From contig NW_019091416.1 of NCBI RefSeq assembly GCF_001949145.1, positions 1,055,038-1,119,037 of the forward strand: 64,000 nucleotides of DNA, in the 5' to 3' direction. A program made the position numbers and the translations under genes. The notes under the pieces were generated by a model. The model did no database searches, was not told where the DNA came from, and worked only from the letters and a program-made list of their open reading frames with translations. The DNA comes from Acanthaster planci (Eukaryota; Echinodermata; Asteroidea; Valvatida; Acanthasteridae). Shown in pieces: positions 1-11,089 of this stretch; the stretch's first letter is position 1; each line of letters starts with the position of its first letter.

Positions 1-155
1 CATGTCAGTTTGCTTGGGGATAATGTACGTAGCAGTGCTTTTTTTTTTAATTACCGAGGTAACGATTGATCAAAAGTGGGTCAGAAGGGTGGACCCCTAG
101 CGACCAAAGGATAAACATTACAACAAAAAAGGTGTAAAGTCTTGAACTCGCTTAC

Positions 156-3100
156 GTGCAGTCTGGGCTGAACTTGCACTTGAGGCCGTACTTCTTGTGG
201 GCTTGGATCTTGGTCTTGGGGATGAGTTGGGAGATGGGATCCTCCTTCCCAGGGGAGACCCGCCAGATGTAGCAGTTGCCCTTGTTGTTGATGGCGGCCA
301 TGTGGGTGGCTTCGGCGTCAATGCTGAGGTGCTGGATGGACGAGTCTGGCTCTGGTACCTGAAAGGTAATGTAGTTAAAACGAAGGTGATTTCCAGCAAG
401 TGTGAGTTCACCAGACTCAATTCAACAACACAGCGTGCCAAGCCTGCTGAATTCAATGCCTAGAACAGATGCCTTTTGTTTGCTATTCGGACCACTGCAA
501 ACCCAGGGGGAAATCTGATCAGAGCTGGATATTATCTGGGCTTGAGTTGATTTAGGAAAACTGGGCAGGCACAGATGAGACGAGCAGCTCGACCCAGGAT
601 TGATTTTGCTGCTATAATAACAATTTATACCCCCTTTGAAAAAACAAGGAAGGGAGACCAGCGTGCAACTTTGTAGAACTTTTTGAAATGCTTGCGCCAT
701 GACTACCTACCAGCTGTTCATTGTGACCACTTCTCAAGTCCCATATGTGAACTGTTCCACTCTGGTCACCGACAATGAGCTCTCCCTGTGAAAGCCAAAC
801 AATACAGAGCAACAAATGAAGCGGATAAAAAATGAACCGCAAGGTATATTTACCGGTGGTAATGGTGATATGTGGGAAAGGGGGACCCCCCCTAATGTGA
901 TGCACAAGCTGTATACCCTACGGCCATTGTACCTACTGCACCCCCCCTCGGAAATCTGAAAGGAATTCCAAAGATTCCATCAACACAAAAGAAGACACAA
1001 TAGAAGGGGGGTCCCTCTTTGTTACATATCTTGCATCATATGGGTGGTGGATAATCAGAAATAAAGTTTGTACCTGATTTGGATGTAGACAGGCACAGTT
1101 GACTGGCGCATTGACTTGAAAGATTTTTTGGCACTGCAAGTTCCTCATTCTGAAAAATTACAAAAGATTATAGTGTTCAACAGAACAGCTCTAACAAAAT
1201 GCTTTCCACAGCTGGTGATCAGTTTACAGAAAGGTGTAAGTTTCAGTATAATACTGCACGAGTAAAGATACATTGATGATTTTCATCAAAATCAGACTAT
1301 CGAGAAGACCTTGCCTATTGACACTAATCAGTTTGTCAAACAAAATTCATTTCATGCCATTGGAAACTGAAGGTTTCTGAAGTGAACGCTGAGCAGACGG
1401 TTACCCGATGGTACAAAAAGGTTGCAGAATCTACCTAACCACCATGCTGTAACCTCACACTTGACCAGTGGGAACAATCCGGAATTCATCTTTGCCCTAT
1501 TGGAATTTTGGGAGGAGTATTTAGTCGCCTACAGGTGCATAAAGCCAACGATTCTTGTGCTCTTGAGACCTCTTTTTGCTCCTGACAGTAAACTTTGCTG
1601 CTGGAAACGGCTAACCTGAGATCCCATATCTTAGCTGTGCAGTCTTCCCCCCCAGTGAACATCCATTTTCCATCCTCCTGGAATCCCACAGCCGTCACGT
1701 TCCTTGAGATTCCTTCATAGTTGATAACTGGTGAGGCTTCATTAGAGTTGATGTCATACATACGAATGTGTTGATAACCTGTTATTTTTGAAATAATGAA
1801 AAAATTAATCAATTTCTACAGTAAGAACACTGTTTGATGGTCCTTTGGAAGAAAACATCTATATTATGCTCTGAAAATGAACACAGGGTTTTGAAAAACT
1901 GAGCAGAAAAAGGTTGAATTGTAGATGTCACTGGTCCCCAGTCTGTGGTTCAAGAAAAAATTCTTCATCAATTAGCCGACAATATATTACTCTTATAATT
2001 CAGTAGTCCAAGCCAACTGTGAGCATGGGCAGATTACGCCAGAACTGTTTATAGAGAGAGTTGCGACAAGAGCGTCTTAATTGTCGGAACCAAAATGGCA
2101 GATTATGCATCAGTGTGTGGACAATTGGCACGGAATAGCTGCATGCTGTACTGCACAGATAATAAACAGCCATTGTTGTTCCAAAGTCTGAAGATGCCTC
2201 TACTCTGTCTATAGAGGGCTCTGGTTAACGCATGCCCTCTTCGAGGCCACACCTTCTAAATTCTAGCTACATCACTCTACGCACATGGACAAACTGGACT
2301 TTGAGCATGCATGACGGACATATATCACAACTTTGATTGGTTCAGAACATCATGGGACAGGGTTTTATGGATCAATCTACTGCCATCGCTATGTTTCTTC
2401 ATAAGCTAAGCATACCTGCTGCAGCTAGCAGATGTCTGTCAGGTGTGATTTCTAGACAATTCACTTGCTACAAAGAAAAGGTAGTTAAGGAAACACAACC
2501 CTGCTTTTCCTCCTGCAGTAACAACCTCTGCACAGGCAGTGCTGTTGTTGAGTCCTTCATACATAAATCACAGGCCCTCCAATGTCAATTGCAAGTAACA
2601 AGGCCTTATTACTTGTGGCTGGACTTCTAAATTGATTTCTTATTCCCTGTGACAAAAACTGATGAACTCCAGTACAAAACACTACGCGTAAGGATCCTTT
2701 TTTAGTTGAAGTATGAAAGCTACCAACTTATGGCAAGGGCAGTGACCTCAGTCAGTAAGCCCAGTAATGAGTAGGAAACATTTTTTTCCCACTTCAAAGA
2801 CAATGAACCCATGTGTCCATGCATGCACCACGTGGAAAACCTTGGATCCAACACGGACCTATGTTCTGATGATGTCACACTCTGTTTCCCACGGAGCAAG
2901 TGGGGGACCACATAAATAGGGTGTGACATCATTGATACAGAGCTCTATTGTAGGGCACTGTCAGTCAATCTACAGCATCGGTCAGTAATGTCGGAAGTTT
3001 CAGACCTACATGTATACATGTACATAACTTCCAATTTTCACACTATCTTCCACAACCCAACCATGTAGTGGTAGTAGAAATATTGACAGATCGTACAAAA

Positions 3101-4584
3101 AGATCCGCCATTCCCCCATGTGCTTGACCACTCGTGCAGATCCAATGATTGCATCCTACATTGTCATGGTAATGAACTTTCCCTCGTACACAGTTTTCGA
3201 TGAAACTCATACTAGTTTGTCTGCTGCACATGCCTCACTTATAACACTGTAAAAATTGCCCCTTAAATTGCTGAATATTCTGCCCATCCCCTTCCTGTTT
3301 ACAATCTACTTCAAGAACTGAACGGTTTTTATAGACCTTCCAGACAGGAGCCTTCAGTCCTGTTTTGATTGGTCAAGCTGTCATACTGCTGACAACAGTC
3401 AAGAGAGTACATCTTGCCGATTTTCCATCGTGTGGATAGACAAAATACTCGTGAATTTCACCATTTTAATGAGATATAATGTGAATAAACCTCGCCAACA
3501 GATGTTTAATCCCTCCAAGAAGGCATGTATGAAATTTTGTTGCACAAATATAGCCCCACTAGTGTGGCACTGACTCTCACTCCCGATCCATCCTTAGCCA
3601 CACATCCGTATGCGCAATTTCGTGTCAGCGTACTAAACATTTTTGGCACACCCACTTATCATCGTGGGCGCAATTTCTTTTGCACACGAACATGATCCTT
3701 GACCTTTCCGTTTTCTAAAAACCATTTATTGAATGATTTCACTCATGTTATTCAGGTATTTTCCAGTCTTTTTGCCTTTATCCATTCAATCTAACTGGCT
3801 CACTCTCCCGATCACCATCTTTAAAATAAGGTCGTTGAACATACGTCACTTGACCCCTTATCGTCTCGACGGCTGCTCCATGTCAAGACATATGTAATAC
3901 ACGGACTGAGTGATAAGATACTACATGTACCAATGGGCTCTTCCAAAACTTTGGCAGCAGTTTAGATGTCTTGACATGGAACAGCCGTCGTCAGGAGTGA
4001 GAGTCCGTGCCACACTAGTGGGGCTACATAAATATCTGTGCTGGTAGAGTAAGTTGGCTTGATAATAATCAGAACAGCCCAAACTGTGGTTTTATGCGAG
4101 TTGTACATGTCTATCTGTAAGTTTTTTACAAACTTACAGACAGACACTGTAAAACCTTACAGCTTGGTAAAGTTTGTAACGACGGTTTTGGAATTTCCAA
4201 CCTGCTACTGCTAGGCCTACTGTACTGCCTGTGAACTTTTTCTTTGAATGCAAATTTCCCCTATCCATTCATTACCCTTGCAAAAATAAAATGCAGACCT
4301 CTCACATTTAAAGTGGTGAGAATTCTCGACAATATATGACTAAACTGCAAGAGTCAAGCTAGTCACCAAACATGGTTAGATATTAGACGGTAGAACCATG
4401 GTAAAATATACAAACGGCCTAAGCCTAATTATTTTACTCAACAACAGAACAAGGATACAGAATCTTGGTGTTGGACTGTCCTGTGGCAAATTCCTGTGTG
4501 AGCCTGCCAAAATCGGATAGTGTGGTCATAGCCAGCTGTTGCCAGTATCACTTGACGATCTCCAGTATCACTGGGATTCGCCAT
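156..4584 (-). CDS. mlst8: mLST8/GbL, TOR complex WD40 subunit (3' truncated by window edge)
   Basis: mLST8 is a seven-bladed WD40 beta-propeller that binds the mTOR kinase domain in TORC1 and TORC2 in the cytosol and on lysosomes. Six coding exons are visible, read right to left: 4584-4459, 2467-2416, 1778-1616, 1149-1074, 785-711 and 358-156. All five introns are GT-AG and the phases join exactly, giving 231 codons plus 2 bases of a family about 326 aa long. Recognisable blocks are [20 protein letters not shown] (exon 1), [17 protein letters not shown] (exon 2), [13 protein letters not shown] (exon 3), [16 protein letters not shown] (exon 4), [20 protein letters not shown] (exon 5) and [15 protein letters not shown] (exon 6). 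These cover roughly blades 1-5. The last donor (AC|GTAAG at 156-155) sends the transcript past coordinate 1. The start at 4584 gives the family's usual short N-terminus, but an in-frame ATG lies 37 codons upstream at 4695. Exon 2 is only 52 bp and is easily missed. Confidence 0.95.
786..1073 (-). other. mLST8 intron 4
   Basis: GT-AG intron on the minus strand, occupied largely by repeat R1 copy 1. The other introns are 359-710, 1150-1615 and 1779-2415, in which I see nothing distinctive, and 2468-4458, which holds a foldback element. Confidence 0.8.
918..1050. repeat. Dispersed repeat family R1, copy 1 (in mLST8 intron 4)
   Basis: Shares an ordered series of blocks with 15024-15162 and 22438-22582: CATTGTACCTACTGCA, a C-run, TCTGAAAGGAATTCC, AGATTCC, CAACACAAA, a G-run, and CATATCTTGCATCATATG. 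It fills about half of the 288-bp intron between exons 4 and 5. All three copies lie in the same orientation. The family is not recognised. Confidence 0.65.
3547..4033. mobile_element. Foldback element in mLST8 intron 1, left arm apparently interrupted
   Basis: Left segment 3547-3584 (core TAGCCCCACTAGTGTGGCAC) is inverted at 3994-4033. A second left segment at 3867-3890 (CGACGGCTGCTCCATGTCAA) is inverted at 3967-3990. On the right the two segments are adjacent; on the left they are 282 bp apart. The simplest reading is a MITE-like foldback with an arm of about 65 bp whose left arm was split by an insertion at 3585-3866. No coding capacity is seen. Confidence 0.65.
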
Positions 4585-5029
4585 GTCGCGCAACAAGTGA
4601 GCAGGAAGCAGACAATGTGGGACAAAATTTCTGAAAACAGGAAAAATTGGAGAACTATTGAGACCTGGTTCACAATGGCCTCTTGGTGGCGCCATATCAA
4701 TTGCCCGGTGTGCACGATCGTACGTATGTGTAAATACGCAGACGGACGTACGGTCCAGGTGTGTGCCTTATGCGCAAGTATATATGTGGGTTTATATCCG
4801 TTTACTTTATTGATTACTGACTGAATGTACACGTTGGCTATTGACTCTTCCGAAATAGAGAAAGTGAAAGTTTATCAGGTGCAGTGCATTTTCTGTGATT
4901 ATTACCCAGCTTACTGATTCGTTTTTTGATTTGTTGTAGCCACAGAAACGGTTGAACCGTTTGGGAGAACCAGCGGCGTTGAAACAGATTCCTCTACCGT
5001 GGGATCGAGCCCCTCTCTCTTCCCTGACG
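4585..5029. promoter_or_regulatory. Probable bidirectional promoter between mLST8 and ZIP11
   Basis: Only 445 bp separate the two divergent start codons, so both 5' UTRs and both core promoters must lie here unless there are distant non-coding first exons. The interval contains CpG-bearing stretches around 4716-4775 and an ETS-like CTTCCG near 4847. There is no convincing TATA box at a typical distance. A good splice-acceptor-like tract (pyrimidines then TTGTTGTAG) ends at 4939, so ZIP11 exon 1 could begin at 4940 downstream of an untranslated first exon. The mLST8 leader contains an in-frame upstream ATG at 4695. Promoter function is inferred from layout. Confidence 0.55.
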
Positions 5030-8000
5030 ATGATACAAGGCTACGGTCCAGTTACTCAGGCGTTGCTTGGGACTTTGTTTACATGGGGCGTTACTGCAGC
5101 TGGCGCTGGACTTGTGTTTGTATTTTCCAGTGGAAAAGTAAGTGAATAATGAGCAAAATCAGTACCCTTACTGGCATGACTGGCCCTAGACAGAACTGTG
5201 TGATAAGTGGAGCATCAGTTTTCCCCTTTTTTGATTTTGGACAGGATCGTCATACTAACGCTCCACGACATTACGCATAGCATATAGTAAGGTGAAAACA
5301 GTTCTCAAAAATTCCAAAGACTCACCAAAAATACCTTTTTCACCACCTACTGGCTTTCTTAACCCCTTGACGATGGAAAATTTTTTCCAAAAGCCAACTC
5401 CAAAAATTCCAGCCTCGCTTGGCCATGAAGGCCGCCTGCCAAACCGCAAATTCTCGGTTTGTGGCCCTGCGTGCTCTGCACGCTTTGATTTACACGGTGA
5501 AAAGGCTGATTGTTCGGTGGCATGTGGTTCTACTCACGCTTCCACATTCCCGTTGCCTCTTTTCAAAGTGGGGGCTATTGTGAAGCTGGTGATTATCATG
5601 CAAATTCAGTCTTCTCATTTCTGGGCTACACACAAAGGCCAAACACCATAAATACAAGAGCCGGGGTCTGCCTTCTTTCACTGTGTTCACTCAAGTGTGG
5701 GCAAAAAATGATAGCTGAAAAGCGGGCTGAGGATCTCAATTTTTACGGCGGCTCTTCCCATCTCGCGGCACAAAGGGGTTAAATGCCAAAGGAAAATTTG
5801 GGGGATTTTAGTGATATTTGTCACAGATGATGTCCACCGCACTCCCACGGGCATGACGGGGTGGACATCGAATCCCACAGTTCTGGGGGTACGGGTACAA
5901 AGTCCGGACAACACATTCATTGAAAACATTCATGAGGTCGAAATTAACTCAGGCCAGTAGCAAACAACGAACCTCAGTTTTGGATGTAACCATGGTAACT
6001 TAGGCCCACTTCATGTTGATTTGAAAAAGGGGAACAAATTAACAGGAGAGATCTTCATGGGATAAAATGAATGAAAAAGTTCCGTATACGTACAACACTT
6101 GATGCCCCTATGCACAAACCTATGAAACTTGTCTGAAAAAGTGCTTCCTAAGTAAAAGCTTCGGAATTCTCCTTGCTAAATTTCCACTTTTGGGGACATG
6201 TTACCATTTTCTAATGGCTGTTATATCCAGGGAAAATTTATAAGTGTTGCTCATATTTGGAACTGTTTCCAAATTAATTTCTGATTCTAACCTGTATTAA
6301 AATTGCTTTATAATGATTACCATCTGACCGTTGCCCAATCTTTCATTCAAAAATTGATCAAATCTGCAAGATAGGCTAGTAAAATAGTGCTTCTGCCATC
6401 TACAGATTGAGCAGGGCAGTCTAGGCAGAACTTTGTGAACAGTAGCTTATCTTGACTCTTAGTTGATCCATTGTCTTCAAAACAATTTTATCTCTTGACA
6501 GAGGCGAATTCTGGATGGTAGCTTGGGTTTTGCTGCAGGGGTGAGACATTTTCATTCCTTTTGGGAAACATCAAAATCATGAATTTTGCTCAAAAAGAAA
6601 GACTCTGCAGTTTTCTTGTTATGCACAAAGGCAACATCTGTCCACTCACGAGGCATGCAGTCCAGCTGTCAATTTAGGCATTGGTTTCGTTTGAAGTTGA
6701 AGTCCGTCAGAACCAATCTGGCCCTCAGGCCAATGTTTATGTCCCGTTCGCTTAGCATGAAATGACTGAGAATATTTCTTTCCCCCCTCCCATGGATGGG
6801 ATGCCAGGCCATTGCAGGTTGAATTCTGGTACCCGTTTGTACTCCTAGATGGAGAGAGGCAACTAAGTGGCTTGCCTAGGGCCACAACGTATGGCCAGCA
6901 CTGAGCTTGATTCACAGTTCATAGGCTGAGCACAAGTAAACTTTTCCCCTTGGATAATAAGAGAGTTACCAAAATTCCAGCATTGTTGACAATGGATATT
7001 TATTCTAACAATAAACTTTAATGCAGGTGATGCTTTGTAAAGCGTCTTATGTCGGACTCTTTCTCAGGTAATGCTGGCTGCATCCTATTGGTCGCTTCTA
7101 GCGCCTGCTATTGAGCTCGCCCAATTATCAGGGAATTATGGCACTGATGGTCAGTGGGCGTTCATCCCTGCAGCAGTTGGGTTCTTGATGGGAGCAGTCT
7201 TTGTTTATGGAGCTGATGTAGTGATGCCAGCACTGGTGAGAGTAGGGAGATTGGTCTGGGATAAGTTGGGTGGGATCAGGCTCGGTTGGGTTACAGTTAC
7301 ACTAGACTGGGTGGGCTGGGCTTGTTTCTAGTGGGTTGGTTGGGATTTGGTTGGGTTGAATTGATTTGGGTAATAGGTTGGGCTGGGCTGGGCTTGGCTA
7401 GATTGGACAGGGCTGGGCTTGGTTCATATGAATTAGGCTGCATTTTGTTGGATTGGGTTGGAATGAACAGGGCAGGGTTGTGCTTGACTGTGCTTAGTTT
7501 TCAATGGGTTGAAAAGTTGGTTGGATTAGGTTGGACTTGATTGGGTTTGTTTGGGCTAGGCTAGGATTTGCTTGGATTGGAATAGACCCGCTGAGCTTGG
7601 TTTTGATGAGATGGGATAGGTTAGGCTGTGCTGGGCTAGGCTTTTCTGGCAGGGCTGGACTTGGTTTTGATGGGATGGGATAGGTTAGGCTCTGCTGGGC
7701 TAGGCTTGTCTGGCAGGGCTGAGCTTGGCTTTGTTTTGATAGGATAGGTTGGGCTGTGCTGGACTAAGCTTATCTGGCAGGGCTGGGCTTGGTTTTGATG
7801 AAATGGGCTCAGCTGGGTTGGAATGGACAGGGCAGTACTGTACTGGGGCAGTGCCTTCCTTGACTGCGTTGGGCTGGGTTGATTGGGCCATCCTAAGCTG
7901 TGTTAGGCTGAGCCAGATTACTTTCTGTGTTTTTCTCAAGGGTTCACCATCCACAGCCCTAGCCTTGCAGTCCCAACCCAAGATCCACGAAGAGACTGAC

Positions 8001-11000
8001 CCCCCATTGACCTCTGTGTTAAGCAGTAGCAAAGATGAAGAAGCGGCGATCACCGGTGAGTGTGTTACACTGCACCTGTTCTTTCCTCCGATGGTCTTCA
8101 TATTTCCTAATCCATCGGCCTTATGTTCTGTGTGTGATATTCTCAGACCTTTTCCCCCACTTCCAGACTCGAGAGTAACTCAGCGAAGAAGGAAGATCTC
8201 AGGAACCAGCCCAAACGGTGATTTAGAACCACAGGGTCATGACCTCAAGGGTCAAGGGTCAAATTCCGAGCAAAGGCTCTTGACATGGAAGAGAATTTTA
8301 CTACTCATCGTTGCCATCACTATTCATAACATTCCTGGTAAGCATGATTGACATTCTCCAGAAAAACGTGACTCGCTCTGCAAAAAAGGGTAATAAGTCG
8401 CGCGGTGCAAAAACATGTTACGGCCTGTTCCATTTGGAAAGAACAAAATTTCTTCAAAAATGTGATTTTTGTGTTTTTTTCCTTTAATAGCATCTATAAT
8501 ATTTATTTTTTCAGAATTTGTGACTACAAACATGGATACTGATGAATAAAGATGAAAAATTGATCATTCAGCAGGAAATCCTAAAAAGCACTGTGTTTCC
8601 AAGCGCTACACGATATGAGCTTTTTCTCAAAAAGTGCTTTTATTGAATCTGAAAATGTGGATATACAAATGTCTGTATATCTCCGGTACGCAGGGCACTA
8701 CAGGGGTCATTCATGTATCAAATTGTAGCTTTTGATGTACAGAATCCGGCCATATCAAAAACTCATAGCCTGAATCTGGTGACTTATTACCCATTTTTGT
8801 GGAGCCGGTCATACATAGCACTTCACCACCGAAGTTGCTAAGTGCTTAATTTCTTATCCCTGCTCACTAAGCCATGAGATCCATTTCTGCACTGAGCAGC
8901 TCAAGATCACTACCCTCCCAGGTACCCATTTGTACTCCCGGGTAAAAAGAGGTACATGTGGTTAGGTGTTTTTGCCCACACCCATCATGGCACCCACACA
9001 TCATCATGTGCGAGTCAAACACTTTTTTTTTCTTGATCTTTTGCAGAGGGTCTAGCTGTAGGGGTAGGATTTGGTGCTGTTGGGAAAACTCCATCTGCTA
9101 CATTTGAAAGTGCTAGGTAATCTCTTTTCCTAGTGATATTTTGTTTGTTTATTGTGTGAATGACATGTTGAATTATATGTATTTCACACTTACTGCTCGT
9201 GTTAAATATTTAAAAATTCAATAATTAATGTACTGTTTAATTTGTCATGCTCTCTGTAAAAGTTTCTAAACACTTGCCCAAATGTCAGATTTTCATTTCA
9301 TTCGACATTTTCATTCAACACAGAGGTATTATGACAGGAAATTTAAAGTGCTCTTGAAAGAAACCCAGTTCCAGGTGCATACTGCACCTGTAATAACAGT
9401 GCAGACTTCAAGGGGGTATTACAATTATCACTAGACAGTCCAAAAGGTTTTGAGAAAACCGGGGGTGTTTGAAGTAGAGCAATAACAAACATAATTTAGG
9501 TGTTAATACCGAGTTGAGTTCTGCCGTTATCAATTATCAGAAATATTCAAGATCAGAAACCCAATTTAAGGCAAAAATAAAAAGAGTTTGTCTCTGGTTA
9601 GACTGATATTCTAGGGTTTTCTCCAGGGTTGGATCGTGCAGACAATTGCAGACACATGTTGTCGAGTCATGGGACTAGACCAACTTTATTATGATTACAA
9701 GCTGACAACAAACAACTTTGTATCCATAATCTGCTATCATTGTCAACATCAATCTCGTTGGGATCTATCGCCCTAAGTAAAAGATTGAGCTGCCCGTAAA
9801 AATGCTTAGGCAGTGCAGCAACAGAGGGCACTGTTGCAGCTCTCGAAAAGAAAAGATTGACGTGCATGCTTGAAATCGACGCGCGCGCTGACCAAAGACG
9901 AAAGATTTTTTTTTCTTTGGCCTCACAAATTTAACAAATGTCCCATCTCGTAATAGATCTTTATGATGAATGTTGGTTTGGGTTTTGTGACAGAAATTTA
10001 GCCATCGGGATTGGCATACAGAATTTCCCAGAAGGCCTTGCTGTCAGTCTTCCCCTTCGAGGATCTGGTTACTCCACATGGATGAGCTTTTGGTGAGTAG
10101 GACAATGAAGGTTGTGTTGCTGGCAAGTGAGTGTGCTAATGTCAACTTTAGTAGCTGTAGTGAGAAGGAGGTTGAGGGATTTAGAGAGAAAACGTTTATG
10201 AAATGTTATTTGACCAAGTTGAAAAGGTCGTCTGAATTCATTCGAAGGCCGTGAGTTACATAGCGTATTTTTTTGGCAGAGCATTCCCCCTGATGCCCAT
10301 ATCTGTCTCAGCTTTGTCAGTTTTTGGACGTGCTCAGGCCTTGTCCAAATCTTTCTGTCGAGGTCTAGGTCTTAAGTTTACGACCACTCCAAATATGTAG
10401 CTCTGGAAACTCATTCAGGTATGGCCTTACACTCTTGATTTCTATATCCTTTGTTTGCCTTCAAGGTACGGACAGCTAAGTGGGATGGTCGAACCATTGG
10501 CAGCTGTGGTGGGTGCTGTCGCCGTGGTAATCGCTGAGCCAATTCTACCCTTTGCCTTATCATTTGCAGCCGGCGCAATGGTTTACGTCGTTGCCGACGA
10601 CATACTCCCAGAAGCACAAACAAGGTAGAGATAACATTGTCGGATGTTTAAGTGATCCCCCCAAGTCATGTTCCCATAATTTCTGCTGCATTTATTTTCA
10701 TTTAATTCAGTTTTTTCTTATTCCTCAATCTAGATTTTCTTCCTTAGAGATAAGCAGCAAAATTCGATCATTTTTAACCCTTACCCCAAGGGTGTCTGTA
10801 ATATCATATTGAAATCCAAGGATTTGGTATTGTAAGGGCCCATTGAGATGCTTTCTTGCTGTGTTGCAGTGCCGTTAACTTCATAACAAAACCCATGAAA
10901 TAGTTTCTCAGAAAATGAAGACCTCCAGCCTCCTCTATTTGAAGTCCAGTTTTTCTTAATTTTATTCTTTCGTTCAACGTGTTCTCCTGTTTTTTCTTGA

Positions 11001-11089
11001 TTTGTTTCAGCGGCAACGGTTTACTAGCTTCCTGGGGGACTATTGTAGGTTTCATCATCATGATGTCACTGGATGTTGGCCTTGGATAA
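5030..11089 (+). CDS. slc39a11: SLC39A11 / ZIP11 zinc transporter, complete, nine exons
   Basis: ZIP11 belongs to the GufA branch of ZIP transporters, which move Zn2+ (and possibly Cu) toward the cytosol; in mammals it is reported at Golgi and nuclear membranes. Exons: 5030-5137, 6502-6540, 7068-7235, 7941-8055, 8167-8337, 9047-9116, 9994-10092, 10466-10624 and 11011-11089 (TAA). All introns are GT-AG with matching phases, totalling 335 aa, the length of the human protein. TM1 is near residues 8-33 ([16 protein letters not shown]), TM2 near 43-66 ([14 protein letters not shown]) and TM3 near 77-101. A variable hydrophilic loop at about 105-180 is followed by TM4 with the metal-site motif HNIPEG (197-202), TM5 with QNFPEG (233-238), and TM6-8 ending MMSLDVGLG. 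Exons 4 and 5 encode the poorly conserved loop and are less certain in sequence, though the frames join. ATG 5030 is chosen because it starts the conserved N-terminus; the open frame further upstream has no ATG. The gene is head-to-head with mLST8. Confidence 0.96.
5138..6501 (+). other. ZIP11 intron 1
   Basis: A 1.36-kb intron. It contains the MITE at 6078-6232. A possible further element runs from about 5359 to 5783, with TTAACCCCTTGACG at one end and an inverted AAAGGGGTTAA at the other. That second element rests on about 10 bp of terminal symmetry and is weak. Confidence 0.7.
6078..6232 (+). mobile_element. Short MITE family M1, copy A (ZIP11 intron 1)
   Basis: Starts AGTTCCGTATACGTACAACA and continues with ATGCCCCTATGCACAAACCT, CTTGTCTGAAAAA and TTGCTAAATTTCCACTTTT. 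The same blocks occur in the same order in the reverse complement of 23816-23985. The right end is diverged. Confidence 0.6.
6541..7067 (+). other. ZIP11 intron 2
   Basis: A 527-bp GT-AG intron carrying a SINE-like repeat at about 6780-6925. A decoy acceptor plus GTGATGCTT near 7025 mimics the true exon 3 start GTAATGCTG at 7068. Confidence 0.75.
6780..6925. repeat. SINE-like repeat S1, copy 1 (ZIP11 intron 2)
   Basis: Contains a core GGTACCCGTTTGTACTCC then GAGAGAGGCAA, GGCTTGCCTAGGGCCACAAC and a degenerate TTGATTCACAG. The order resembles the 3' part of tRNA-related SINEs of marine animals (inference from memory of such repeats). The core recurs at 8919-8955. Confidence 0.45.
7236..7935 (+). 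repeat. G+T-rich minisatellite filling ZIP11 intron 3
   Basis: Almost the whole 705-bp intron is made of degenerate TGGGTTGGGC / GGGCTTGGTT units, strongly G/T on the coding strand. Within it a higher-order unit of 64 bp repeats about three times: ATAGGTTAGGCT begins at 7616 and 7680 and its variant at 7744, each followed by CTGGCAGGGCT and TTGGTTTTGAT. The flanking splice sites are intact. The open frames here are by-products of the repeat. Confidence 0.85.
8860..8990. repeat. SINE-like repeat S1, copy 2 (ZIP11 intron 5)
   Basis: Shares the core GGTACCCATTTGTACTCCCG and a following AAAGAGGTAC with copy 1; the flanks are more diverged. It lies in intron 5 (8338-9046), about 60 bp before exon 6. 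Confidence 0.4.

Noticed and set aside
2720-2932. Candidate mLST8 exon 2 (translation containing EVTALAIS on the minus strand)
   Set aside because: Only vaguely resembles QVNALE; the true 52-bp exon is at 2416-2467 with correct phase and splice sites.
5359-5783. Possible TIR element with AACCCCTT ends in ZIP11 intron 1
   Set aside because: Only about 10 bp of terminal symmetry and no second copy; not strong enough to list as an element.
7021-7040. Possible earlier start of ZIP11 exon 3 (GCAG|GTGATGCTT)
   Set aside because: Reading on from there meets a stop and does not give VMLAASYWS; the acceptor at 7066-7067 does.
7286-7540. Open frame rich in Gly/Leu/Trp
   Set aside because: Produced by the G/T minisatellite in intron 3; no independent support.
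7749-8351. 200-codon open frame across ZIP11 exons 4-5
   Set aside because: It is the coding frame of exons 4 and 5 extended into minisatellite and intron 4; the splice signals and conserved flanking exons define the real gene.
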